From the NCBI GenBank assembly GCA_034509425.1, contig JAVTVJ010000438.1:496001-560000 (forward strand): 64,000 bases of DNA, given 5' to 3'. Positions within the stretch are counted from its first letter, which is position 1. The number at the start of each line of letters is the position of its first letter. This DNA is from Eopsaltria australis (lineage: Eukaryota; Chordata; Aves; Passeriformes; Petroicidae). The notes beneath the pieces were generated by a model that was given only the letters and a program-made list of their open reading frames with translations, was not told the DNA's origin and did no database searches. Shown one piece after another: positions 35,398 through 48,900 of this stretch. The translations under genes were made by a program, and so were the position numbers.

Positions 35398-38300
35398 TGA
35401 GCAATGCAAGAGGAGAGGTGGCAGGAGAGGAAGGATGTGGTCCTCATAGAGTTACAGAGAGAGGCTCAGTGCCTCAGCCCCACAGCGCTCCTACCCCACA
35501 GACAGCTACCATGCACCCCACACCTTCACTTGCCCTGGCTCACTGGCTGTGGGGAATGGAAAGGCAGGCGAGAAACTGCAGGAACAGGGAACAGAAGCAA
35601 TCACTATTAGGCTTTGGTGAACGATATTGCTTTGTTGCTAGAACAAAGCACTCGACTTTCCAATAATAACAATCTACCTTTTTTTTCTTTTAATCAAATT
35701 TCCTTTGTCATTGTGGCTTTTCTTAATTTTGCTTCAGCAGGGTAAGCCTCTCACTTCCAGCTTGCTGCCTCAATCGACGCTCTGCCTCACTCTCCGTCAC
35801 TCCTGCCCATGTGCGCCAGCACGCTCTCTCCTTCTTTATTTTCTTGACACAAATGGCAGTCATTGCTCAGAGAATGTGCTGGGTGAGCCTGCTTTGTAAT
35901 TCAAACCTTTTATTCAGGTTACTATTATGTACTAAAGAGAAAAATATGTATTGGCTAAACGGTCTCCTTACTGATGGTCCCCAGGATGGGAGGGAAGGGC
36001 TTGGGCACAGGATCTCATGTGAACCTGCTGTCTCCCTGCCTTGTGCATCACTTGCCTGGGAATTCAGCTCATTTTCATTGCCACCTGCCTTCCCACTGCA
36101 GGGAGTAAACCATGGAGATGAATTTATGCCTTTCTGTCAATGTTCATGCTTGACAATGGGCTCAAAGACCAAGAACTTCGGGCATATCAAATAGCCAACA
36201 GGAAGATCAGGTTTGAAAATAGGGAGTGTAATTTGAAGGAAGAATGAAAAAGTGAGATTTTGCCTCTGCCTGGGTAATTTATACCAGTATAACTACTAGA
36301 GATCAGCACCCACCTGTGTAGGCTTATTCCACCAATGCAATGCCAGAAAGCCTCAGCAAACCCAAGGCAGGGATTCCCCACCATCACAAATGGCTTCATG
36401 CTGCTGTACCAGTAAAAATAAAAGCTGCCTGCCTGTCACTCAGATTTAGGTTTTCCAGAATGCTGTTAGTAAAGACAGGAGATAATACTGCAGCATTTCA
36501 AGTTGTGCACCTTCATCCTTTCAGTACCATATCTGTACAGCACCAGTGATCACAGTTGTGTGAATGTGAGCTGAACCAGGCACTGGCACATGGGGGCACA
36601 TCTCTCATGGCTGCAATAAGGGATGCATCCTGCCTCATGGAAGTTATGAGAAAACAGGACACCAAATGATCTAGTTTAATCTTAAAAGATTGCATAGGCA
36701 ATCTCTTGTTCCAGTGCAAAGCCTGCAGAAACATTTTCCCCATCAACATGCCCTGATTATCAGTGTGGGTTTGCACTGTATCAGCAGCTCACCACTATGT
36801 GACTGGCATATTTGCCATTCAGGTACAAAGATCTCAAATGCTGGTTCAGCCCTCCTGTGCAGTGTGTGGAGTGTCTGAATGTTGGCAGCTGAAGGCTGCA
36901 GCTTCCAGAGTGGTTCTTCTTTGTGGTGCTCACACCTCAGTTGGTGCATCAAAGCGAGGGGGCAGGTCTGCCTCCCTCCTGAAGGCATCTGGATAACGCT
37001 GTGGTTGGGCACATGTAGCACAGGCAGGGGGATCTCAGACATCAGGGGACTTCTGCCAGACATTTCAAGTGGAGGCTGCCTAAAAACATTCTCCACACAC
37101 TGGATTATCCCAGTTTTATGGGATGACACAGACAACAGAGGACGTTATTAAGGTGACCCGAGTTCTGCATTAAGGAGTTAACTTATTCTTCTTGTCTGCA
37201 GACAGGGTGGATGATTTCCTAGTCAAAGTGGACTTTTTGCCAGGACTTTTCAGGGAAGATTTCTATTTTGTTCCTGGACCACCTTTAAAAGGAGACCATG
37301 ATCTGCCTTATATTGTCTCAGATGTAGTCTGAAGTTTTTTTCAGTTAGAATCTCTTCGCCTCAGGGATTGTTTCAGAGCAACTTACATGACAATTGCATC
37401 TAGTCTGCATTATAAACAGGACATATTTCTCTTTCCAAGTAGACATTATCTTGTTTACTTTTTTAATATTATTTTATTTATTTTGTGCCCTGGGGATTCC
37501 TCTGCACAGGCAGGTAGTATTCAGTTGCATGCAGAAAAGGGAAACTTCATCCAAGCAGTCCTACCACAGCCTCTGATTTGTCTTGTGAGAGAATTTAACA
37601 GTGAGAATCTCTTTTTTCCCTCCATTTCTGAGCTCACAGATGTTAAGCACAGGCAATGCAGATCTGATGGTCTTGTGGTTCCAGCTTCCCTTCCTTGTTT
37701 CCAGCTGCTAAATCACATTTAAAGATGTTAACAATACACAAAATACCCTCAGCATATGACTTCCTTCTGCAAGTGATCACTGGAGCTGTCACAGGGGTAT
37801 TATTACATTGCCGATGAGAAGAAACACATCCCCCGTTGTTCTGAATGGAAGGGAGGCATCTGTAAGGCAGCTTCTCAAGTAGGAGGTGGCCCATGCTTTA
37901 GAAAACGTGGAGCCCCCTCACAGAAAAGCTGTATTTTAGGGAACACAGACTAAGCAATTTACCTGTAATGTGTCTATTGTTTTCCCTCTGCTGTGATTGG
38001 TCATTAAACTCATATTGCAGCCCAGGTCTCATCAGTGGATTTTTACTAGACACAGTACAGTGACTAGGGACTTCTCCTGCATAAATTTCTATCTGATTTT
38101 TTTTAGCCTAAACCAAGGAGCACCTGAGGGACGTGTGCCTTGGGGAGGATTGTGAGTAAACATGTGGGTAGCAGCGTGTTTGCAAACAGCTAATACTCTG
38201 AGACATCCACCACTGGAAAAGCTGGTCCTGAGGCACCAGGAAAACTACAACAGGGATTTGTTGGACAACAAGGGATACAGCTTCATTCTTCTTCACACAG

Positions 38301-40799
38301 GGGAGAACTGGTCACAGGTGTTATGGGAGGGCTCTGTCACAGACTTAGCAGAAGAATTTGGAATTCCCTTTTATTCCTGTTGTTATTATTACCTCACAAC
38401 TACAGTTCGTCATCCACTTCACTGCCTGTGGTGTTACCCAGGACTGCAGGATCAAAAGTTTGCACAGAAACTGGGTCAGAGAGTCTCCTAAGATGAGACT
38501 GTTCCTCATCCCAACCACCATGTTAACTGAGATGCAGCAAACAAGTGAAAAATGTGTCAGGTAAAACAACCAGGTTTACGTCTGACTTTGGGGAAAATTT
38601 GGGAAATGAGGAGTGGCACCAAACGGACTGCTTCAAGAAGTTTTGGACAGTGGATTCTAAAAGTCCTTCTGCAGCACAGCCCTGCCTGATCACTTTGGTT
38701 TGTATAATAGGATGTATTAGGATCCAGTTACAAGCCAAAGTCCACCAGGGAGTGGAAGTGTGAAGCTTAATACAGTACCAGAGAAATGGAAAGTGTCTTT
38801 AATGGTACAGAAGGGACTTGTGCTTGAAAGCATTTAACAGAGCCTTGGTAAGTAAACTGTAGTAATTGAGCTAGCAAAGGCATTTAGCTTGAACACTTTG
38901 TATATGTATAACAAAATCAAATAAGCACCAGGAAGAACTATTCTTCAAAGGGATAATTTGAAATGCTTCTATTCCCTCCCCAGACAAAGAGCACTTACTC
39001 ATTTCAGTGTGCACATTTCATTGTGCCATGTAGCTACAGTGACTCCTGGTTTGTGAGTACAAAAGGATTTAAACCACAATGCATTATAGTCAATCTTCCA
39101 CACCTACAGTTATTTCAAATCCACCAGGGAATACAGCCCATCTCTTCAAACTGAGAATTCAGCTGATCACAGCACCCTCTGGGACTAATCCTCCCTCTGC
39201 TCTTCTCAGCCCCAACTCTCTGCTTTCCCTGAGGATCACTGTTTATCTGGAAAAGAAACTGGGGTGCTGAAAGACATGGGAGGGAAGATAAATAATGAAC
39301 ATGAGCAAACTGTCAAAGAAAGCTTCACAGTGGCCAGCTGTATGTCAGAGAAAAAGAGAGGAGAGAAGAATAAATCACAAGGACAATACAAGCTTTAGGG
39401 ATCTGACCTCTCTACCCAGCAGAATTATAGTGCTGAATACAAGAAGTTGTCAAAGGTCTTAATAAGAGCTGGGTCAAAAAATACCCACTGAGATTGTTTG
39501 TTTTCCTTTAACTGAACACTGGGATTTTCCTTAACTAAAATTTAAGAAGAAAATTAAGTCAAAAAAAGCAGTTTTATGCCTTGGGAGCTGCTGCAGGGCC
39601 ATGTGGGGGTTAAGCTTTACTCCATTCTCCTCTGGGAGAGGGTTTTGTTTAGAAGTGAGTCCTAACATGAAGATCTGAAGGACTGCACTTGCCACTATAG
39701 CACCATATTAAGTTCTAAATTGGCAAGATTGAAGAAAAATATTCTGAGTGTGGTGTTTCAAGTTGAAAGCAGAGATCCAGTTTAAAATTTTAAACAGAGA
39801 AGTTTCTCGGGGGTTTTTTTTCCCCTTTGTTGGCACAAAATCTTGTTTGAGGTCAGCTTTATGTGGAAAACTTCATTGAACAGGATCTCACTAGACAGGA
39901 GTTTGGTTTAACATTTTTGGTCTTCTGTGGCATTCATGAGAATTCCAGCTCAAGAATTTTCATCTGAACAAGATGAAATTGGAGATTAAATTACCTACCG
40001 AAAAAAAACCAAACAAAATCCAAATTTTAGTCCAGTTCAGGGCACAGATTTGCATGTCCATGTTTAAAAGGTGCTGAGAATTGAATGGACTAGGCATGGA
40101 AAAGGATGAAATCAAGGAGGAGGGATGGATAACTGGGAAGGCAAAGGGTCTAACATGATGGAAGGTTGGAAGGTCACTTCAGAGAACAGCCTTTAGGAAA
40201 AGATTCAGTTGCAACCTGTGCTGGAAGCAGGGAAGACAACAAAAAAAGGAGTGGCTTGATCAGACCTTCAGATGCTATAGGAACACATCTTATGGCTGGG
40301 AAAGGCACATCTTCAGACCCATAGAGAAGCCCTGGCTTTTGAAACAAAGAATGTTCCAGAAGACCTGGACTACTGAGGAGCGACATCGATGACTGGAGAG
40401 CAGTGTCACAGCTGAAAGGGGAAAGCTGTAACACCAGCTTTGATTTCCTTTATTTAAACAAACAAATAGGAACCCAGCTAAAGCAACAATGTCCTGGATT
40501 ATTCCTATAAAGGTACATGCAACAAAACAGCCTAATGGGAGAAGGAACACAAGGTCATTACTGCACACTGCTCTCCCACTCCCCCAGTCAGCAACGCAAG
40601 CAGCTACTAGGAAAAATTGGAATCCAACTGTTCTTTCTCTCTTCCTAGTAAATGTTCTCACCTCCACTGTCCCAACCCACCACCTACCTTCCAAGAAAAA
40701 CAAAGCTCCAGTGATTTGTTTGTAACGTTTAATTCTTACTTGAAGAGCTTATGTTACCAGGTTTAAGGAAAATAAAGGATGCTAAACAACTTGAACGGC
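35398..40799. other. Non-coding sequence, no gene recognised
   Basis: About 5.4 kb without a recognised gene, RNA gene or interspersed repeat. Frames up to 137 codons (40,290-40,703 minus, 36,743-37,135 minus, 35,811-36,194 plus) have no domain or supporting splice context. Confidence 0.5.
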
Positions 40800-41115
40800 C
40801 AACAACTGACAAATAGCAAATAATGAAAGCACTCAATTCAAACATAAATGAGGCCAGGGATTGCCTATTATTCTGTCTTCGCACACTACCCAGAAAGCAG
40901 GCAGAGGGGGTGCATTCTTGGTCAATTCCTAGGCACTGTCATAATAAACGTGATTAATAGGCAATAATTTACCTGCACAAATAATTCAATGAACAAACAC
41001 AAACAACAAACAAATTTGGGCAGCTGCGATCAGATCTTGAGCAGAATAGAGCACATTTACTAAATAAATCGGTATCAACTAGTCCTAGTAATTGCATTCC
41101 ATCTCCTAGAATGGC
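40800..41115. promoter_or_regulatory. Candidate constrained block, homeodomain-rich
   Basis: Inference. Repeat-free sequence with closely spaced cores: AATAAACGTGATTAATAGG, CAATAATTTACC, CAAATAATTCAATG, TACTAAATAAATCGG and CTAGTAATTGC, plus four CpGs. The GTGATTAAT part includes a bicoid-type GATTA, and AATAAAC resembles forkhead or Cdx half-sites. Motif content alone cannot show function. Confidence 0.3.
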
Positions 41116-41219
41116 TCCTGGATTACTTATGGAGCCCAAAAGCCTGCCAAGCATTTTACAGGCTGTGTCCATTCAGTGCCTAGGAAAGTGGATTCACTGC
41201 CTACACCCAAATCACTGAG

Positions 41220-41480
41220 CGTTTGCATTTGCATTGACATTTTTATGGGGCTTTCTAGCTTCGCAAGTGTTTTCTAAGGAGTGAAGTTTAAAATAGCTCT
41301 GGTCCTCTTGTGATATTGCTGATTAAGTAACAGGATCAGACTAGATTTTGCATTCTTTTAGCCACAAAAATGACTTACTTGGGGCATTAAAATAAGAGCC
41401 CCTAGAGAAACATGTGCACAGGCTACAGATAAGCCCTCAGCACTGCATTAGCTCTCCTTGTTATTTGCTCTCCCATGTCT
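41220..41480. promoter_or_regulatory. Candidate constrained block with POU octamer
   Basis: Inference. The block opens with TTTGCATTTGCATTGAC, which contains a perfect POU octamer ATTTGCAT at 41,227-41,234 overlapping a second half-site. A TTTTTATGGGG posterior Hox/Cdx-like core, TGATTAAGTAAC and CATTAAAATAAG follow. No repeat recognised. Confidence 0.27.
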
Positions 41481-41769
41481 GTGTTGTCCTGAATTTTGAG
41501 CTGGAGTCTCAGCTCAGCAGAGACCCCAGAAACCTGTGCTGGTTTTAGTCAGGCCTGAGAGAAGCGAGCACCTCTCCTCCACAGAGCAGAGCTCTGGGCT
41601 ATTTTGTTACTCACAAGCAGAGCTCTGGCTCTTTGGAAGAAATGCTGAACTAAGCTTTCCTGGGCCATGCATCCTCCCTCCTCCCTGCCTCAGCCAGGCA
41701 GCAGTGCCAAGCGTGGTGGGTGAGCACAGGTTCCACGACAAGGTAAGATAAATGGAGAAACATGCGCTG

Positions 41770-41905
41770 CAAGAGATGTTTATTGAGTGAGATGCTAAAT
41801 GAATAACCCAATCAATGCTGTAATATTTAATTCAATACAAACTTCAGATTGAGAGTGTTCCCCATTTATTTTGTGCTGTCACCGAAATTGTCGTTCATTA
41901 GAGCA
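41770..41905. promoter_or_regulatory. Candidate constrained AT-rich block
   Basis: Inference. Contains AATGAATAACCCAATCAATG, TAATATTTAATTC, TTCATTAGAGC and GTCATTAAGG, with two CpGs in a CACCGAAATTGTCGTTC stretch. It is the third such block within 1.1 kb, the best local argument that the cluster is meaningful. Confidence 0.25.
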
Positions 41906-44019
41906 CTGTGCTGTCATTAAGGGGAAGAGGTTTCCAGGAGGAAGGGGCTGGCTCCAGGCTGTGCAGTGGGTGCAGCCTTTGCAAGGGGGTGAGCGACAGA
42001 GAGTTTTACCTCCTTCCTTCTGTGCTGGGGACTTTGGGGAAGGCAGGAGACGCTATGCCCTTCTGAAATGCTCCCACCCCCGTAATGCCTTGTGCCAGTG
42101 TAACATTTTCTCCACATGTCCAGAAGCCCTTTGCAGCTGTGTCTCAACCATTCAGTCATGCCAAGCGTGAGTTTAAACCACCCTATTATTTCTGTCTTCT
42201 GTGCTCCCAGTTCTCTGCTGGGACCCTGCCACTGCTCACATTGTCAGCACAGGGCTGTAGTCAGGAATGGAGGGGGAAGAGAGGACCTGTGACTGCGTTC
42301 TGGGAACACAGGCAGTGCCACCTATGTGGCAAAAGGAGCAAGGGGAGGCAGAAAAACTCATCATGGGTCAAGTCCTGGGCTGTCAACCTGCCCTTGCCAT
42401 GTGTCGATGCTCACGTCTCCTCAGCACTGTGAGGTCAGTTGCAGTGTGCCAGCACACCCTGCTTGCACTTGGACCAGCTTTTGGGCAGTCCTGCCTGCTG
42501 GCAAGCCATCCTCACCACCAGGATAAAGTGCTCACCCTCTAACACATGTGCATTGGGATGGCATGGCAGAGGTTGCCAGCTGGCTGGACAGCCCTTGCTT
42601 GTGACAGGTGGCACATTGTCTCTGAATCCTCCTGGCCATCCTTTCTCAGTACACCTGGCACCCTGCCCCCCACATTTAGAACTGCCACTCTCATCGATCT
42701 CAGACCATCTGGTACGGCTCTAACTTGTCCTGTGTTTGATCAGATTTCCTGAGTGTGATACTTGACTGAGAGGTGCTCACAACTCCTTCCCTCTCCTGTG
42801 TTGCCTCTGATGGCTGTTGTTCCCTCTGGCCTCTGTCACTGGCCACGCTGTGCCAAGATCCAGGATAATGTCTAAAGCATGGCATGGCATCACTGAAGCC
42901 CCATTCTCTGAACTAATCTGTCCTCTTTTCCTGAGGGTTTACATGAAAGCAACCCAAGGTAGTTCAATATTGATTTCCACATGGGTGTTAGAGTAATGCA
43001 TTCATTCCAGCAGGTTGAATACCTTCAGTGGGTGTTCTTCAAAGCCAACTTCACTCTTGAAGTGATCCCAATTAGCGTATTTATTCCCTTCCCTCTTTCT
43101 TCTGCCTCTCTCTTCGCTCTCTCAGGCAAGTCCTTAATTATCCCCCTAAGTGTTGCTCAGGTGAAGCAGCTGAAAGCTGTGCTTAACATGTCCTCTGATT
43201 ACCTGCAGAAGAACTAATGAAATACAGACAGGTTTAGTGAGCCTGGATGCACGTGTGTTTGCATGCTCATTTAATTATTTTAGTTCCCGCCCTCAAAAGG
43301 GAAACCCACTCCTGCTGGCCTTTGTGAACTTCTCCGCTTCTTTTGAGGAGTTGACATGGGCACAGTGTAGATTTCTGTCACACTTCAAAGTGCTCTGAAG
43401 GTTTCTGTTTCAAGGTAGTTTCGAAGGATATCATTGGAAAGGAGACCACAAAACCTCCATATTATTTGGGCATGATCTAGAAGTCAAAGTATATGTAAAT
43501 GCAGAGATATGTATGAAAATAAACAGAAACAAACCCCTCTCCCCTTTCCAATTTAATATATCCATACACTGATCCATTCTAACTCTGCGTCCTCTTTTCA
43601 CTTTTTTATTTCTATGGCTGCAAGAATTCACGTCTCATCTACCTTTCAAAGGCTGGTGAGTAACCAGAACTTTGTCGGCATCTTCATTTTAAACAGAAAA
43701 AACAAACAGCCCTCCCTCAGCCCCCCTTCTCCAAGTCTGTTCCTGCCAGAAACATAGCAACCAGCATGCACAGCTTTCTGCAGGCAGCCTAGTTTGCATT
43801 TAATTAGTTCTGTGATATCCTAAACTTCTTTCAACCTCCACCCCCAGAACATCACTGTAGAAATCCTCACTCTGGGAATGGCATGATAGAGCTGTCAAAA
43901 GCCCAGCATCTGTGCCAGAAAGTGTTTAGAGTACTTGGATTCCTGAATCGGGACATGGCTTGCCTGGAATGTAATCTGTGACCAGGAAAATGAAGCAATG
44001 TAAGGGTGTGCAGAGGAAC
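41906..44019. other. Non-coding sequence, no gene recognised
   Basis: The first 900 bases are GC-richer with overlapping short frames on both strands. A C/T-rich patch with CAATTAGCGTATTTATTCCC lies near 43,069-43,088, and an AT-rich ATGCTCATTTAATTATTTTA core at about 43,263-43,282. No gene or repeat recognised. Confidence 0.45.
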
Positions 44020-44100
44020 AAAGGTAGGAAATGTAAACTCCATTTTATAGGCCGGGAAATAAAAGCAGAGATATGAAGCTACCTGCTTTCAGAACATCTG
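44020..44100 (+). mobile_element. Possible MIR SINE core
   Basis: CTCCATTTTATAGGCCGGGA, AATAAAAGCAGAGATATGAA and GCTACCTGCTTTCAGAACAT correspond loosely to the MIR core blocks CCCATTTTACAGATGAGGA, AACTGAGGCAGAGAGGTTAA and GTGACTTGCCCAAGGTCAC. Only the first block matches well, so this is tentative. Confidence 0.4.
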
Positions 44101-45295
44101 TCTGGTCTATCAATAACAATGCCAGGACAGGTGCCTGCCCTCCCCTGCTGGAAGAAGACAAGGATTTTCTGAGGTGAGGAGGAATCTGGTGGAACAAGTA
44201 GTCCTAATTCCTAGCATCTTGTTTTCACAGCCATGCATCCCCAAACCTGTTGTGAATAGGTCCTTGTGAGCCCCATTGCAACAGCACTTACATGTGACAC
44301 TGGAGGGAAGGGGCTTGTTATGGACCCGGATGGTAATGTCCTCCAGACACCTTACACTTGTTTGAGTGTTGAGGATCAATAAATGCCCCTGCTACACCTT
44401 GCAGAAAACATCACCTCCATCTCTGTACAATTCCTGTTAGCTCAGCCAGCTCCATCCCAGACCTGGGCCCTGCCTCCAAGCCTTCTGCTTGAACACTACA
44501 CAGCAGTTGCAGAAAATGGCAATGCGATCAGCGTGAGCCTGAATCAAGCTGCCTGCTAGTGGTCCATGTCCTTTTCTCTTTGGTCCTGAATTTCCAACCA
44601 CAGATCAATCATTCCTACTCCTTCCTCCTCCAAGGAAGCAGGGGTTTCCCAATACAGTGCCAATCCCAGTGACATCCCGAGGTGGTCAATGAGATAGTCA
44701 CTGTTTCTCCCCAGAGCAAAGCCTCCCTTTTCTGTCCCTTTATCCCTAACCCAGATGTGCCAGCCACAGGAAACCTCCTCATGTTTCCTGCATTTCTGCT
44801 AGTCACAGCAAACCCAAAAACTGGAATGAAAGCAGAGCTGAAGCAGGTATCGATATTTTTAATCACTCTGTCAGTCCACTAACCCTCTTTGATGCCTCAA
44901 CCAGGCTTGCAGTTGGCAAGAGTGCTGCTGACAGCGGTACCAGCACATCGAGGCAGGACCTTTATCTCTAGGTGACCAGTGCAGTGCAGCTTCTTTCTCT
45001 GGCCATTTGCAACCTCTCAGCAGAGGCGGCAGCTGCATTCCCTGCCAGGATTCTGTGAATTAAAGCACAGGGAGCATTCACCTTGTTCAACAGTTCCTTC
45101 CTCCCTCCCAGCCCCTGCCACTCTGCTGCTGTTAAACTCACTGTGCCTTCAGCTGCTTGATCATCTCATTTGCTTTCTGATCTGACACCAGCCTGCCATG
45201 CAGCTGATCAAAGGTAGAAACCAGAGTGCAGCTGGGCTGAGCAGCCCCCGAATTCACACAAACATGTCACTTCCCATCTCTGCATGTTAGACAAC
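44101..45295. other. Non-coding sequence, no gene recognised
   Basis: Nothing recognised. Short frames on both strands lack domains. Confidence 0.5.
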
Positions 45296-45593
45296 TTCAC
45301 TTCTTTCTGTTACTGCCTCTTTTAATCTCTCCCTCCACACATAAACACACCTCTTTGCTTTTTCTCCATCCACTACATTAATCTCCTGTGCCCACATACT
45401 GTCACCATTTCCCCTTCCTTTTTTGATCTTTCCCATCACTTTTTCCCCCTTTCCCCCTTGCTTCCAAAGTCCCTCTGTCTCCCTATCTGTTCTCACTTCT
45501 TTGCCCTCTCTCTTCCTACTCTTCCCAGAATTTTCACATTTTTTCACTTGATTGCTTCAGTTTCTGTTTCTTCCTCTTCCTCACTCTTTTTGG
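45296..45593. repeat. Pyrimidine-rich (C/T) tract of about 300 bp
   Basis: Strong C/T bias on the plus strand, with CTTTCTGTTACTGCCTC, CTCTCCCTCC, TTTCCCCTTCC, CCCCCTTTCCCCCTTGC and CTCTCTCTTCC-like runs and a few purine interruptions. The charged, Lys/Glu/Arg-rich minus-strand frame here is a composition artefact. Confidence 0.85.
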
Positions 45594-45835
45594 AGGAGTT
45601 ACATTGTTTCACAGGAGTGAAGTCACTTTTTGCTGCGTGGAAGTAAGGTCCCAGAAGGGATATTCATCCCTTCAAAGCTGCGGATAGACTATTATTAGTA
45701 TCAACATTATCTTTATATATGCCTCTTGCATCAGTAAATGACCTCCTCCCATGAAGTCTTTCATGGATCAGAAGCCTCTCATCACTTGAAATTCTGTGTG
45801 GGGAAGAAAGAAATTCAGTAGTCCATTTCAGCAAG

Positions 45836-45926
45836 AAATCAAGGAAGAAAGGGAAGAAAGGAAGAAAGAGAGGGAGCACGAAAGAGAGGACTCAAAGAGA
45901 AAAGAATAAAAAAGAAAAAAAGAAGG
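45836..45926 (+). repeat. Purine-rich (GAAA/GGAA) tract
   Basis: About 90 bases of GAAGAAAGGGAAGAAAGG, GAAGAAAGAGAGGGAG and AAAAAAGAAAAAAAGAAGG-like sequence. It lies about 240 bases after the long pyrimidine tract and is of opposite strand bias, so the two could pair partially. Confidence 0.85.
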
Positions 45927-48900
45927 TATTTTGGTCTTTAGGGGAGGGTGTGGATGATAGGCAGTAAATACAAGGAGTTCAGATAGAAAACTTTTTGTAC
46001 AACCTTGCTGAATTCCATTTTAACATAATCCTCAACTCTTGCATCTCATGCTAAACTAGCAATCTCTGGAATGTCTCTGGTAGTTCTTCCAATCACCTGC
46101 ACAGGACTACGAATTAGTCTTAATTTTAGATTTTGGGTTACATTTCAATATTACAGTCCGAAATCAACTAACACTCCAAATGAGGAAGAAGACCAGTTCA
46201 GGACTGTTTAGGTTAGGAAATGGGTGATCATTCTTATGGCAAGCCCAGGCTCTTGTCTCTGATGGTAAAAAGACCCTTTATAGCAAAGGAAGGCATAAGA
46301 ATCATATGTGAGACAGGTGAGATAATTTTGCCTTGACTCCCCTACTCATCAGGCCTCAGCCAAAGCTTCAAGAGTTGGAAATGGTGTTCCAAAGCTCAAA
46401 CGAATCTGCAAAATTTGTATTGAGATCTGTACATCTCTGAGGTCTTCAAGCAGGCATTTTGGTCTACACCCAGCTTGATTAAAGTATTCCTGGATTCAAT
46501 TAACTGAAATATAATGGGATTATTTCACATCATGCAATCTGATTTTTTCTCTTTTTTTTGGTTACAGTAAAGTGAGCAAGTGGTGATTACAGGGCTTAAT
46601 ACAGCAGGCCTTGCTGTTTCACTGAAATTAAAAAGTGACATGAAATTAGGTCAATTTAGCCAGAATTTCTTGGGGGAAACGATGAGTAGGGGAAAATACC
46701 TCTGGTTTTCCTTCATGAGATTATTTTTCATTAGATAATTCTAGAAAATGTATTCTCTGGCACATTATATAACAGAAGAAAAAGCAGTTTAAATGAAAGA
46801 CACTTCATTTTCATCAAAACAAAATACATATTGAATCAAGTGTTAAATACACACACAAAATCATTTCCCCAGAATATTCTTTAATAGAAAACATTTTTCA
46901 AGAATTAGGGTTTTAATTTCAGTTCCATGTCAAGCCCATATTTCAAAAAACTGAACCCTGGGAGCGGATAGTAACATGTTTTATTTCACTCAATCGTGCC
47001 TGTGGGAGCAATGGTCAGCACAAGGCCAGGCACAGGGCTGGCAGCAGCCACACACCTGCAAGATGCAACTGTGTCCAAGCTGGGAGTGACTTCCAGCACA
47101 CTGATGGGCAGTGGAACATTTTGAAATTCCACCATTCATCTCACTTCCCCACCCTGGTGGAATGAAGGAGCCAGCATGGAGACTTCCACTTCACCCCATA
47201 ACTTCAGACCAGCCCATCCAAGGGCTTTGCTCACCATGGCAGTCCCAGAACTGAGCAACTGAGCTCCCAAACATCACATTCTCTTGCTTCAAATCCGTTA
47301 AGCAGATTTTATTTACAATATCTTTCTACGTCAGCAGCTCAGATAGTTCCTTTTTGTATCCAAACCCCACCCCTTACACATCTGCAGATGCTCCCACATG
47401 AATATGCTCCAAAACTTATCCTTGTCCACAATATTGGAGTACTTTTGTGTGTGGTGCTCCTTTTGTACCTCATGATGTTTCCAGCTGACGGTGCCACGGG
47501 ACACTTAAAAAACACCTAAAAGAAAAGAATTCACAATCTGTGGTCCCTAAACCCCCAGTTCTCAGCTTAATAATACATTTTCAGCTGTGCAGTTACAACA
47601 TTCATAACTAGTGCTGAGAAAATAATTTGCAGCCAGTAATTTGCTGAAAGAATTTAGTCCCTTTCTCTGCTCGCAGATGGTCCCTGAGCAAAATCAAAAT
47701 TTCCTCGAATGTACTCATTATTTGGAAATACTCAACACATTTTTGGCAGGGCTCTTTTTTTTCCCCTTTAAAAATCCACCCTTGCAGATTGATCACAAAA
47801 GCAGTGCTTGTGTATTCCATAGTTAGTATTCTAGCCATGAGCTGCTGGTTTGTTGTGATTAATCATAGGTTCATACTATGGTTTCCATTCCCCCACTGGA
47901 GGGAAAACAAAACCCCTGTAATTCTTATAGTCAGGTGTAGGCCTTGAAAAAAACCACAGGGGCTTTGATTTCTCTTGGGAAAAAGAAGCAGAGAAATTGC
48001 ATTGGGGAATTTTAACCCCTTTAATCTCTGGTTCTCACAGGGTTTCCTGTATCTTTCATAGTGCCTACAGTCCCCACTTAATGTGGCTCCACAGAAAGTC
48101 TCACAATGGTACAGCAGGACCACATATTTAGAATTGAGCATCCCAATGGCACAACTGAAGGAATACTCCATCCTGCTCCCCAGTCCCCTGAAGTGAAATC
48201 AGCTTACCCCAGCAAGAAAACCCATGGCAAGGTTGCAGGATGCTGTGCTGGAAGCATCCAAGGTATGGGACAAACTGGAGGGTGCCAAGGGTGGGCATGG
48301 ACACAGGAGGCTTCTCCAGACCTGTGAGATCTGGCAGGTCTGTTTTTTTAAAGAATCACTGCAGAGAATAAACAGATAAGGCTTTGAAAATTGATTGTTA
48401 GACATGGTCCATCATTTAAACTCCATTAGCTCATTGCATGCCAAGAAACTACATGCAAGGGGGGAATTTTGCATTGCATTTAACTGTTCACACCAACACT
48501 TAAGAAAGAGAAATGCTTGCAGGCTTCTGAAGGCTCAGTAGGCCAATCAAATTCTTGTATTCTGCTCACCTGCTCCTGCCAGCTTTGTGTTGTCCTGCTC
48601 TGCTCCTCTAGTTGGACACTGGAAATCATCCAGGGCTGGGTGCAGACTGATGCCCTAGAGCTGAAAGGATGGGAGCACAACACAGTAAAAATCCCTGAGC
48701 CTTCTCTCCCATCCATCAATTGCTCTCTTTCTGTGCAAATATGTGCTACTAATGAAAGCACAGACAGAATTGTGCCACTCTTTGCAGCTGCCACAGGGAA
48801 GAATCACATTTACATTACTAAATGCATCTTTCCAGCAAAACACAGAGTGAAGTCAGAAGACAGCCTTTGATAAGGAAGAAAGAGACTTTAAAACAAATAA

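Noticed and set aside
35173..35447. Three overlapping Ser/Pro/Leu-rich minus-strand frames
   Set aside because: They are the complement of a pure purine tract, and their residue content follows directly from that bias.
45287..45547. Lys/Glu/Arg-rich minus-strand frame
   Set aside because: It is the complement of a C/T tract, a composition artefact.
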